Part shown: positions 14,675 through 22,825 of the stretch, piece by piece | Position numbering within the stretch: position 1 is the stretch's first letter | Layout: each line of letters begins with the position of its first letter | DNA from: Ferrovibrio terrae_A | Lineage (GTDB): Bacteria; Pseudomonadota; Alphaproteobacteria; Ferrovibrionales; Ferrovibrionaceae | Direction: 5' to 3' | DNA length: 64,000 bases | Assembly: GCF_943372915.1 (NCBI RefSeq) | Contig: NZ_CALSAN010000022.1 | Location: 1 to 64,000 of the forward strand | Translations under genes and position numbers: made by a program | The notes under the pieces: model-generated | What the model was told of the DNA's origin: nothing | Databases searched by the model: none | The model's input: the letters and a program-made list of their open reading frames with translations, nothing else

Positions 14675-16921
14675 TCAGGTCGTCGCGTCTTGCGGAAAAC
14701 TTATCGTGAAGCGCGTGCCCTCGCCCAGCCGGCTGGATACCGCAATGGTCCCGCCCAGAACCTGACTGACCAGATTGTAAACAATATGAAGACCAAGGCC
14801 CGTGCCCCCCGTGCCGCGCCGGGTGGTGAAGAACGGATCGAAGACGCGAGGCAGATCTTCCGGGCCGATGCCTTTGCCGTCATCGCGGAACTCGACCACG
14901 ATGCGGCCTTCGCGCGGCCGGGTCACGACGATGGTCAGCAAGCCCGGCTCGGGGCGCCCATCGAAAGCATGCTGCAGGGCATTCATCAGCAGGTTGGTGA
15001 CGATCTGGCCGAGCGCACCGGGCCGATTGCGAATCATCAGATTGGGTTCGCAATCGATCTCGACCCGATGCGGCGTGCGGCGCAGAGCGGGTGCGAGGCT
15101 GAGCAGAATTTCATGCAGATATTCACCGAGGCTAAAAAGCCGCACTTCATCGGTGGTCTGGTCGGCCGAGACCTGCTTGAAAGCCTGGATCAGGCGCGCG
15201 GCCCGCGTCAGGTTGCCCTGCATGATGCGTGTCGCCTCGGTGGCGGTCTCGAGGAAATCCTCCAGATCGCTACGCTTGAGCTGATCTTCCTTGAAGCTGC
15301 GGGTCAGCTGCTCGACCTCTTCCGACAAATGCGAGGCAGCCGAGACGCCGATCCCGAGCGGTGTGGAGATTTCATGGCTCATGCCGGCCACCAGAGAGCC
15401 GAGCGAGGCCATCTTCTCGGCCAGGATCAGATTGGCCTGCGCCCCGCGCAGATCGGCCAGGGCGCGCTCGGCCTCTTCCTTGGCGCGGCGCAGTTCATCT
15501 TCCATCCGGCGTCGTGCCGTGATGTTGGTGCGCACCACCACCAGATCGCCGGAGGGCGTCACGCGCTCATGCACCAGGAACCACTCGCCTGCCGTGGTGC
15601 GGATTTCGATCATGCGCTCCGGGATATGACGCCGAGAGGTGGTGACGGTCTGGGTATTACCGGTTTCGCGCTCGTCGCGACTGAACACGCCGCGCTCATA
15701 ACCTTGCGCCAACAGCTCCTCAAAGGATTTTCCGATCGCCTGCTCGGCGGTGAGGCCATACAGAGCCGCAAACCGGCTGGAGCAGATCGCGATGCGGTCC
15801 TGCGAGTCATAGATGGCAAAGCCGTCGCCGGCCACCTCGACCGCATGGCGCAAGCGGCGGTTCAGCGCATAGCGCTCGGTCGCATCGAAAATGGTGACCG
15901 CCACCGACTTGTCGGGCAGCCGGTTCAGCGTGAATTCCAGGATCTTGCCGGTCGCTGCATGCCGGGTAGCGGCGATGGTGCCGGCACCGCGCAGCAGGCG
16001 GTCGATGTGATACCGCACGTCGCTGAGTTCCAGATCGCCGAAGTCACGGCGCTGCAGCAGGAAGCGCATCAGGGTTTCATGGGTATCGCCCGGCCGCACC
16101 GAGCCGGGCGGCAGCGCCAGCAGTTCGGCAGCACGCCGGTTGATGCTGTGGATCTCGCCACCGGGATGGAACAGGATGACGCCAACCTGCAGCGCATCCA
16201 GCGCCCAGGCCTGGTACTCATTACGCTTGCGACCTTCCTGCCGAGCCAGGGTCAGCGCGTCGGTGACCCGCCGGGCTTCTTCACGAGAGAGAAAATTGCG
16301 CCGCCGTTCGAGCTTGAACTGCCGCATGCCGACCAGGCCGAGCCCGTTGCCGATCAGCAGGAACAGGATCACGCTGATGATGGTATAGCTTTCCACCGGC
16401 AGCCAGATCAGTCCGAAGATCACCGTGCCAATGCTGACATAGGCCGCATTGGCAATCACCACCTGGGCCGGACAGGGCACCAGCAGAAAAAACACCAGCA
16501 GATAGCCGAAGGCCAGCGTTCCCGCATTCAGCGCCGGCGGCGACCCGATCACCCAGGTCATGAAGGTGAGCGTGGTCAGGCTGGCCATGCCGACACCGGC
16601 GATGATGTCGAGCATGGCAATGGCGGCCGCCCGCCGCACCAGAACCTGGAAAACCACACCGGTGAGCAGGCCGACACAGCGCACCGCTGCATCCAGCCAG
16701 AAGGTCAGGCTGGGACCAAAGATCAGGTACTGCCGGATGACCAGCAGGAAAAACACCGTGGTGGCAGCGATGCCGCAGGCATGCAAAAGCTTGCGGACGG
16801 CTTCCAGCCGCTGCTGGCGATACATCTGCTCCACGCGCCGGTCGCGAAACTCGCCGGTCCACAGGAACAGGCGGCTGTCATCGGCAGTCTGAAGCATGGA
16901 TGATGGTGGCGGTTGCAGCAT
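14675..16921 (-). CDS. Six-TM PAS sensor histidine kinase
   Basis: 748 aa; a second ATG at 16897 could be the start. Six hydrophobic segments lie within about residues 44-198, a MASE-like membrane sensor. Two PAS-like units follow (ALDALQVGVILFHPGGEIHS and AVEVAGDGFAIYDSQDRIAI), then a third region with WFLVHERVTPSGDLVVVRTN. The dimerisation box KMASLGSLVAGMSHEISTPL places the phosphoacceptor His near residue 510 and is of the H-E-I-S/N-T-P class. The ATPase has NLLMNALQHAF (N), FRDDGKGI (G1) and GTGGTGLGLHI (G2). No cognate regulator is adjacent. It is divergent from the FlgE-like gene, 194 bp apart. Confidence 0.92.
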   Translation of the reverse strand: MLQPPPSSMLQTADDSRLFLWTGEFRDRRVEQMYRQQRLEAVRKLLHACGIAATTVFFLLVIRQYLIFGPSLTFWLDAAVRCVGLLTGVVFQVLVRRAAAIAMLDIIAGVGMASLTTLTFMTWVIGSPPALNAGTLAFGYLLVFFLLVPCPAQVVIANAAYVSIGTVIFGLIWLPVESYTIISVILFLLIGNGLGLVGMRQFKLERRRNFLSREEARRVTDALTLARQEGRKRNEYQAWALDALQVGVILFHPGGEIHSINRRAAELLALPPGSVRPGDTHETLMRFLLQRRDFGDLELSDVRYHIDRLLRGAGTIAATRHAATGKILEFTLNRLPDKSVAVTIFDATERYALNRRLRHAVEVAGDGFAIYDSQDRIAICSSRFAALYGLTAEQAIGKSFEELLAQGYERGVFSRDERETGNTQTVTTSRRHIPERMIEIRTTAGEWFLVHERVTPSGDLVVVRTNITARRRMEDELRRAKEEAERALADLRGAQANLILAEKMASLGSLVAGMSHEISTPLGIGVSAASHLSEEVEQLTRSFKEDQLKRSDLEDFLETATEATRIMQGNLTRAARLIQAFKQVSADQTTDEVRLFSLGEYLHEILLSLAPALRRTPHRVEIDCEPNLMIRNRPGALGQIVTNLLMNALQHAFDGRPEPGLLTIVVTRPREGRIVVEFRDDGKGIGPEDLPRVFDPFFTTRRGTGGTGLGLHIVYNLVSQVLGGTIAVSSRLGEGTRFTISFPQDATT

Positions 16922-17058
16922 CGACCGGATTTACCCTCGGCACATTATGACCCCCGCCCCGGTCCGGGGGAAGCCGCAGGGTAATTATTGCCTAGCACCG
17001 GGCAGCCGCGGTAGCAGTTTTTCGCATTTATTTCAGAAACATAGTGACTGGCCGGACT

Positions 17059-17074
17059 TGGCATGGCGCTTGCT
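17059..17074 (+). promoter_or_regulatory. Sigma-54 (RpoN) promoter of the hook gene
   Basis: TGGCATGGCGCTTGCT matches TGGCACG-N4-TTGCW with one change. The invariant GG and GC dinucleotides have exactly 10 bases between them. It lies 41 bp before the start codon, with AGCAGGAG at 17101-17108 as ribosome site. Hook genes in Caulobacter and related bacteria are sigma-54/FlbD class genes, so the context fits. Confidence 0.85.
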
Positions 17075-17115
17075 CAATACCGGCCAAGACGATTCTATTG
17101 AGCAGGAGTCCTGCC

Positions 17116-18453
17116 ATGACTTTCTTCGGCGCCCTCGGCACCGCTGTCCAGGGCATCAATGCCCAGGCGGCGGCCATCGGGCATATTTCCGACAACGTCG
17201 CCAACGCGTCGACGAACGGCTACAAGCAGGTCAACACCATTTTCGGCGACCTGGTTTCAAACAAGGTGCTGGGCGACAGCGCCGGGATCGATTCCAACCG
17301 CCATATGGGCGTAACGGCCGATGCCCAGTTCGGCAACCGCCGCCAGGGCGCCATCGTCAGGGACAATTCGAGCACCACGTCGATCGCCATCACCGGCAAC
17401 GGCTTTTTCCCCGTATCGAAGCCGACCGGCTTCGACCCCGTGACCCGCGAACCGAATGGCTTTGAAGACACTGTCTACTATACGCGACTGGGCGACTTCC
17501 GCCTCGACAACTCAAACCGGTTGGTGAATTCAGCCGGCTATTATCTGCAGGCCGTGACAACGGCACCGGGCCAAACCGTTGCAGCCGGAACCCGACCGGA
17601 AGATTTCGTCATCGACACCGCAGACATCGAACCGGTACCAACCAGCAACGTTTTCTCCCAAATTAACCTGCCGGCGACTGCCCTGCCCGGCAAGCAGGTC
17701 ACCACCGGCATCGGCGTGGTGGATGCCGACAGCAACGAACAGAATTTTCAGGTGATCTGGACCAAGACCGCGACCGACACCTGGGACATCACCATCAACA
17801 CGACGCAGGCGACGCCCAGTTCGTTCGGCCCGGTCACCGCAACATTCCTGAACGGCACACTGAATACGCTGACGTCGGCCGATGCGAATGTCGCCGTCAC
17901 GGCTGCCGGCAATGCCACGCTGACCATGGATGTCGATTATGGCCCCGGCGTGCAGAATATTGTTCTGAATATCGGTGAGTTCGGCGGCGGCTTTTCCAGC
18001 AACGCCGCCAGCAGTACAACGCAATTTGCCGGCGAGACCCGCGAAGCCTCCAATATCGGCCTGACGCAGAATGGCCTGCTTGGTGGCGAATTCCAATATG
18101 TCTCGTTCCGGGAAGACGGACAGATCACCTACAATTACGCCAACGGCCGCAGCCAGACAGGCGGCCAGGTGATGCTGGGCAATTTCCGTGAAGCCGACAA
18201 ACTGGACCGGCTGGATGGCACCACATTCATTGCCAATTCCGACTCAGGCGTGGTGCGCTTCGGCGCACCGGCCGACCCAGACAGCACCACGGGCGCCGGC
18301 ACCCTGATAGCAGGTGCCCTGGAAGCCTCCACCGTTGATATCGCCGAGCAGATGACCAAGCTGATGGTGGCGCAGCAGGCCTATTCGATGAACGGCCAGG
18401 TGATTTCGGCAGCCGATGCGATGCTGTCGCGCGCCGTCGATATGAAGCGCTGA
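17116..18453 (+). CDS. flgE: Flagellar hook protein FlgE-like
   Basis: 445 aa from ATG 17116. The N-terminal rod/hook signature reads GALGTAVQGINAQAAAIGHI followed by SDNVANASTNGYKQVNTIFG. The central part (about 140-330) is the hook D2-type beta domain. The C-terminal signature is GALEASTVDIAEQMTKLMVA followed by QQAYSMNGQVISAADAMLSR, the heptad region packing in the hook core. The protein polymerises outside the cell as the universal joint. It is distant from other flagellar genes, driven by its own sigma-54 promoter. FlgF/FlgG share these ends, but the length and middle domain favour FlgE. Confidence 0.88.
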   Translation: MTFFGALGTAVQGINAQAAAIGHISDNVANASTNGYKQVNTIFGDLVSNKVLGDSAGIDSNRHMGVTADAQFGNRRQGAIVRDNSSTTSIAITGNGFFPVSKPTGFDPVTREPNGFEDTVYYTRLGDFRLDNSNRLVNSAGYYLQAVTTAPGQTVAAGTRPEDFVIDTADIEPVPTSNVFSQINLPATALPGKQVTTGIGVVDADSNEQNFQVIWTKTATDTWDITINTTQATPSSFGPVTATFLNGTLNTLTSADANVAVTAAGNATLTMDVDYGPGVQNIVLNIGEFGGGFSSNAASSTTQFAGETREASNIGLTQNGLLGGEFQYVSFREDGQITYNYANGRSQTGGQVMLGNFREADKLDRLDGTTFIANSDSGVVRFGAPADPDSTTGAGTLIAGALEASTVDIAEQMTKLMVAQQAYSMNGQVISAADAMLSRAVDMKR

Positions 18454-18471
18454 CCGCAGCCCCACCCGGCT

Positions 18472-18846
18472 TTAACCGGCAATGCAGCGCGTCTGCTTGC
18501 CCTGGATTGCGTAGCGGCAGGTCAGTTCTCGCCCGGCCGGCCGACTCATCTTGAAGATATCGCCCTCCATGCGGCGTACCGCATAGCCGTTGGAAAACTG
18601 CAGCCAGCCGAAGCTGTCGAAATAGGCCGTAATGCCGTTGGAGAACAGCAGGTCGCGGCGGCGGTTTTTCTTCACCGTGACCTTGGCGCCGAATTCCAGC
18701 GTGCCATCGTCGAATTCCTTGATCACCAGATCGTTGCTGCACAACGCCTCTTTCGGATTGTCGGTGAGGCGGCATCCGAAGGCCGGGCCATCGGCCGGCG
18801 GCGTGCTGATCAGGACGGCGAAGATAGTGGCTTCCATCAGGTTCAT
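18472..18846 (-). CDS. Small unidentified protein
   Basis: 124 aa. A hydrophobic N-terminus (MNLMEATIFAVLISTP) may be a weak signal peptide. Four Cys (in FGCRLTD, ALCSND, LTCRYA, TRCIAG) could form two disulfides in the periplasm. The middle alternates hydrophobic and charged residues as in a beta sandwich. It is convergent with flgE, 18 bp between stops. No family recognised. Confidence 0.6.
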   Translation of the reverse strand: MNLMEATIFAVLISTPPADGPAFGCRLTDNPKEALCSNDLVIKEFDDGTLEFGAKVTVKKNRRRDLLFSNGITAYFDSFGWLQFSNGYAVRRMEGDIFKMSRPAGRELTCRYAIQGKQTRCIAG

Positions 18847-18927
18847 GGGGTTCCCGACTCCCGGCGCGATTCCCGGCGGGAGTCTAGCATAAACCGATTC
18901 CGGCCGGAGCGACCGGATCGCCGGATA

Positions 18928-20400
18928 TCAGGCGCCGAAATAGGCCTTGATGCGCTGCTGGGTCGGGATGTCGCTGCAGACATAGCGGGCAGCCACCAGC
19001 CCGTCGCTGATGCGCAGGACTTCCGCCTCGGCAGTGAAATCCAGGCTGACTAGGCTGTTGCGGATTTCCACCGCCACCGACAGCTTGCTGCCGACCGCCA
19101 GTTTCGCGGTGATCGCCGGCGAGGCCGGGCCAAACAGCAGGCCGACCGGGCTCCAGTTGCGCAGGCCCATGCGCAGGCCGCGCAGGATCACCGCATCCTT
19201 GGGACCGCCGGTGCCGCGCTGGCTGCTGCGCGTGCCGGCCGGTTTCACCACATTGGCCAGCTGGTTGCGGAACTGCTCCTGCAGGCGACTCTTGCGCGGC
19301 TCGGGGATATCGACCTCGGCCAGCGCGCTGGAGACCGCGGCGGCGATCGTGCCGAACTCCTCGCGCCCGGTCTGCGGCCCGACGAACTGCGTCTTGAAAT
19401 CGCGATGATCCATGTAATGGGTCACGATGCCCTGCAGCTCGAACCGCGCATTGCCATCCTCGATCTCGCGATAGAGCCGGAGCAGGAACAGCAGCTTGCG
19501 GCTGATCTCGGTTTCGCGGGCGAGGATCGGATTGAGCAGGTCAGGGCTGGCAAACCGGGTGAAGCGCCGGGTCATGCTGGCGTTGATCGCCTCGTCGCCG
19601 GCAAGCATCGGCAGGTCCTGCAACTTCTGCTTCAGTTCCAGCATCGCCTGCCATTCGCCATGCGGCTCGCTGTGATACAGCGTCGCCGTGCCGTTCAGCA
19701 TCTCGGCCAGCCGGGCGCGCACCGCTTCGGTGCTGCGCGACAGATCCTGGCTGGCAAACAGGCTGCGCAGACGGCGCAGCAAGGCATGGCTGTCGGCCGG
19801 CATTTCACCGCCGGCGAGGCCAAGGCAGACCGCGATCATGCGGCGGCGGTTGGCATTCTCGCCGAACAGCACCGGGGCGGCGGGCTGCAGGCGCAGGATT
19901 TCCGCCAGCGTCTGGTCGGCCAGGCTGTGGCATTCGCTGCCCGGCGTGCCATGCTCCAGCATGTCGAGACACAGCCTGGTCCGCGCATCCCAGGCCGCAT
20001 CCCGGGCGAGCAGGCGGGTGAAGGCGATCCCGCCGCGCACCCATTGATCCAGGTTGCTGCCGTTGAACACGCCCTGCTGGTTGGCCTCGACAAAACCGGC
20101 ATAGGCCGGCAGGGCGGCCGCCAGGGTTTCAACGCGCTGCATGGCGGCTTCGGCTATCGCCGTCAGCTCCTTCATGCGTTCGCTGACCGGGCGCTTGGTA
20201 TGCTGGCCCTGCAGCAGGGCAATGCGCTGCAGGATCTCCTGGAAGCGCGCGCCGTCGTTGAGCAGGACGCGATGCTGCGCCGGATCGAAGACCAGATCGG
20301 TGGCGGTGATGCCCTGCCGCTCCAGATAGCCGCGCGCAACCTGGAAAATCAGCTCCCGGGCCGGATCGGCAAAGGTATCGGCTGCGGTTTCACAGAACAT
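18928..20400 (-). CDS. PilZ-tailed protein, paralogue A
   Basis: 490 aa, no signal peptide. Residues 1-385 are mostly helical and unrecognised. The last 100 residues resemble a PilZ domain: R-S-S-Q-R at 391-395, then 19 residues, then N-W-S-P-V-G at 415-420, matching the c-di-GMP-binding pattern RxxxR...(D/N)xSxxG. A beta-rich stretch follows (SKLSVAVEIRNSLVSLDF, then AEVLRISDGLVAARYVCSD) and ends RIKAYFGA. It is clearly homologous along its length to the gene at 20561-22027 on the same strand. Likely a cytoplasmic c-di-GMP-responsive or degenerate PilZ effector, perhaps in motility given nearby flgE; that role is inference. Confidence 0.72.
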   Translation of the reverse strand: MFCETAADTFADPARELIFQVARGYLERQGITATDLVFDPAQHRVLLNDGARFQEILQRIALLQGQHTKRPVSERMKELTAIAEAAMQRVETLAAALPAYAGFVEANQQGVFNGSNLDQWVRGGIAFTRLLARDAAWDARTRLCLDMLEHGTPGSECHSLADQTLAEILRLQPAAPVLFGENANRRRMIAVCLGLAGGEMPADSHALLRRLRSLFASQDLSRSTEAVRARLAEMLNGTATLYHSEPHGEWQAMLELKQKLQDLPMLAGDEAINASMTRRFTRFASPDLLNPILARETEISRKLLFLLRLYREIEDGNARFELQGIVTHYMDHRDFKTQFVGPQTGREEFGTIAAAVSSALAEVDIPEPRKSRLQEQFRNQLANVVKPAGTRSSQRGTGGPKDAVILRGLRMGLRNWSPVGLLFGPASPAITAKLAVGSKLSVAVEIRNSLVSLDFTAEAEVLRISDGLVAARYVCSDIPTQQRIKAYFGA

Positions 20401-20560
20401 AGAATTGGGCGGTTTCCAGCGAAGTCGGGCCTTGGCTTAACCCGCACCCCTGCCCCACGCAACCGTCAGCGGTGTCGCAGCCCCAAATGCCACCCCAGCA
20501 TGCTTTTAGGGTAATTAAACACTAGCCACGCGTGATAGCCCGCGTCGACAAAAACCGCCA

Positions 20561-22027
20561 TCACTTGGCGAAATATTGCTTTATTCGCTGCTCGATGGCG
20601 GTGTCGGTGCAATAGTAACGTGCAGCGACCAGGCCATCTGTCGCGCGAATGATGTCGGCAGAGGCATCGAAGCGCAAATCAATCATCTCGTTATGCACCT
20701 CGATGGAAATGTCGACTGTATCCCCGGTTTTCAAACCGGCCGATACGGGGCCGAACAAGACGCCCAGCGTACTCCAGTTGCGCAGCGAGGCCCGCTGTTC
20801 GCCGAAGCAGACCACGTCATTCGGGCCACCGATCACGCGTGGATCACGGCGGCGCTCCGCCAACTTCTTGATCTCCAGATGCTGCTTTTCGATGCTGGCG
20901 CGGAAGCGATCACGGCGGTGTTCGGGCAGTTCGGGATGCTTGAGCGCCGCTTCGATGGCCTGCGCCAAGGCAGACATATCCTCAATGCTGGTGCCGGACT
21001 CGACGAACTGGCTGCTGAAATCCCGGTGTTCGAGATTGAAGGTCAGCGCCGTCAGCAGATCACGACGGGCAAGGCCATCCTGCACCTCGGGATAGAGCTG
21101 GGCCAGATAGAGCACTTTTTTGCCATAGGCCGGAATCTCTGCAAGCGTGCGGTTGAGCTGCTCGGCCTGGGCCAGCCGCAGGAAGCGTTTCGCCAGGGCC
21201 TGATTCAGCACGGGGTCTGCCGCCATGCCCTCAAGCGTGGTGATGCGCTGCTTCAGGGCCAGCAGATACGCCCATTCCGAGCCGTCCCCCTCCCCGAGCA
21301 ATGGACCGGGCCGATCCAGTGCGGCGGAGATGCGATCACAGAGCGCATCGCGCAGATGGATGGCCGCGTCGCCCCTCAATCGATTGCTCAGGCGGCCATG
21401 CAAGATGTCCGATGCCGGGACGGTGGGATCACTCATCGCCAGGCAGCTGTCGATCACACTGCACGGCAGGTCCGAAAAGCCGAAGACACTGCCTGCAGGC
21501 TCCAGGCGCAACAGTTCCGCCAGCGTCTGGTCCAGCAGTGCGGCAATGTCGCCCGTCGCGCCGCTTTCCAGAAGGTCGAGGCAGAAGGTGATCTTGCCGG
21601 TCCAGTCCGGACGCTGCGACAAGCCGGCCGCGACAATTATGGCCGTGCGGATGAAACCCCGATCCGCCGTTTCCTCGCAAAGCCGACTGAGAGCTTCGCC
21701 CGTCATCTCGAATTCGGACGAGGTCTGCCGGGTCAAACCGTCGATAAGGCGTATCGCCTGGCTGACGATGGTGTTGAGTTCGCGGCGACGGTCCAGAATG
21801 GGTTGGCGGGTCTGCTGCGACTGCATGGCAGCAGCGCGCTGAATGGCATCGGCCAGGCGATTGCCGTCATTGGCGAGATGTCGCTGGCGGCCCCGGCTGA
21901 AGACAAGCTCGGTTGCCGTGATGCCTTCCTGTTCAAGATAAGACTGTATCAGTTCAAAGATCAGCATCCGCGCCGGTCCATTGAACAGGTCGGTCTCGAC
22001 AAGGCAGAAGGTATCTTGGTCGCGCAT
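20561..22027 (-). CDS. PilZ-tailed protein, paralogue B
   Basis: 488 aa. It is homologous to its downstream neighbour over the whole length: shared segments include ATELVF/ATDLVF near the N-terminus, D-Q-T-L-A-E-(I/L)-L-R-L near 170-180, and H-R-D-F-(K/S)-(T/S)-Q-F-V near 345. The C-terminal PilZ-type signature is R-R-D-P-R at 393-397, 19 residues, then N-W-S-T-L-G at 417-422, then LVAARYYCTD and RIKQYF. The identical spacing in both copies argues for a conserved ligand site. Tandem duplication with a 160-bp gap. The N-terminal domain is not recognised. Confidence 0.72.
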   Translation of the reverse strand: MRDQDTFCLVETDLFNGPARMLIFELIQSYLEQEGITATELVFSRGRQRHLANDGNRLADAIQRAAAMQSQQTRQPILDRRRELNTIVSQAIRLIDGLTRQTSSEFEMTGEALSRLCEETADRGFIRTAIIVAAGLSQRPDWTGKITFCLDLLESGATGDIAALLDQTLAELLRLEPAGSVFGFSDLPCSVIDSCLAMSDPTVPASDILHGRLSNRLRGDAAIHLRDALCDRISAALDRPGPLLGEGDGSEWAYLLALKQRITTLEGMAADPVLNQALAKRFLRLAQAEQLNRTLAEIPAYGKKVLYLAQLYPEVQDGLARRDLLTALTFNLEHRDFSSQFVESGTSIEDMSALAQAIEAALKHPELPEHRRDRFRASIEKQHLEIKKLAERRRDPRVIGGPNDVVCFGEQRASLRNWSTLGVLFGPVSAGLKTGDTVDISIEVHNEMIDLRFDASADIIRATDGLVAARYYCTDTAIEQRIKQYFAK

Positions 22028-22132
22028 GATCGTCGGTTCCCAGCCATTGGAATGACACCACCGGCGTGGCTGCGGAACGTTAATTCTTGATTATGCGGCA
22101 ATTTCTGGCGTGGATTACAGGTTTGTACAAAC

Positions 22133-22735
22133 TCAGTTGCCGACCCAGTCCTTCTTGTCCTCCTCGGGCATCAGGTCGGTGCTGCCCCAGGAAAAGAAGA
22201 TCAGGGCGGTCCAGTCCTTGCGGTTGGAGAAGCCGTAAACCGGATCGAGCGACTGCACCAGCCGGCCGGTCTTGGCGTTATAGGCGGTGGCCGCCACCTT
22301 GATGACACCCTGCTGGTGGCTGCGCTTGAACAGCGCGACCTCTGGCACCTGCAGACCGACCAGCGGCACCGGGATCGCCGGCGTGCCGAACAGCGTGCGG
22401 TCGGCATCCACCGAGATCGCGCCGATGCGCGGCTCGACCACCAGCTCGGCGTCGTCCTTCTTGTCGGTTAGCTCGCCGCCCCTGCGCAGGATGCGGTCGC
22501 GGATCGCGCTCAGCAGATATTTGCTGTCCACGCCTTCGACGTTGGCCGGATCAACGAACACCCGGGTGCCCGGCTGCAGATTGAAGGCGAGCTTGTCGGC
22601 GGCACGGTCGGCCGCGGTAGAGAACAGCAACTGCTCGGTGGCCGAGCGTGGCGGTTCGGTCTCGCGCCTGGAGGAACAGGCGGTGAGCGTGAGCGCAAGC
22701 AGGGCGACGGCTGTCAGTGTGTGCGGTTTCATCAT
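22133..22735 (-). CDS. Small lipoprotein (possibly DUF6655 type)
   Basis: 200 aa. Signal peptide MMKPHTLTAVALLALTLTAC with Cys20 as lipidation site and Ser-Ser after it, favouring the outer membrane. The mature part has a mixed fold reminiscent of lipoproteins that assemble around other envelope components: TRVFVDPANVEGVDSKYLLS, then ELVVEPRIGAISVDADRTLF and PAIPVPLVGLQVPEVALFKR. DUF6655 is suggested from memory of such lipoproteins and was not checked. It lies downstream of the gatB terminator, so it is probably its own unit. Function unknown. Confidence 0.72.
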   Translation of the reverse strand: MMKPHTLTAVALLALTLTACSSRRETEPPRSATEQLLFSTAADRAADKLAFNLQPGTRVFVDPANVEGVDSKYLLSAIRDRILRRGGELTDKKDDAELVVEPRIGAISVDADRTLFGTPAIPVPLVGLQVPEVALFKRSHQQGVIKVAATAYNAKTGRLVQSLDPVYGFSNRKDWTALIFFSWGSTDLMPEEDKKDWVGN

Positions 22736-22763
22736 GCCCGCGTCTCACCAGACAAAAGGGGCA

Positions 22764-22795
22764 GAAAAAAGGCCGGAACTCTGCAGCTCCGGCCT
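22764..22795 (-). terminator. Intrinsic terminator of gatCAB
   Basis: On the minus strand AGGCCGGA, a 10-base loop, TCCGGCCT, then a T6 run (A-run at 22765-22770 on the plus strand). It lies 30 bp after the gatB stop. A strong rho-independent terminator. Confidence 0.85.
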
Positions 22796-22825
22796 CGTTT
22801 CGCTCAAGCGTGGCGGCGTAGCTTG

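Noticed and set aside
14000..16903. Plus-strand open frame of about 967 codons
   Set aside because: It lies antisense to the MsrQ and histidine kinase genes and shows the Gln/His/Arg-rich composition of a shadow frame in GC-rich DNA.
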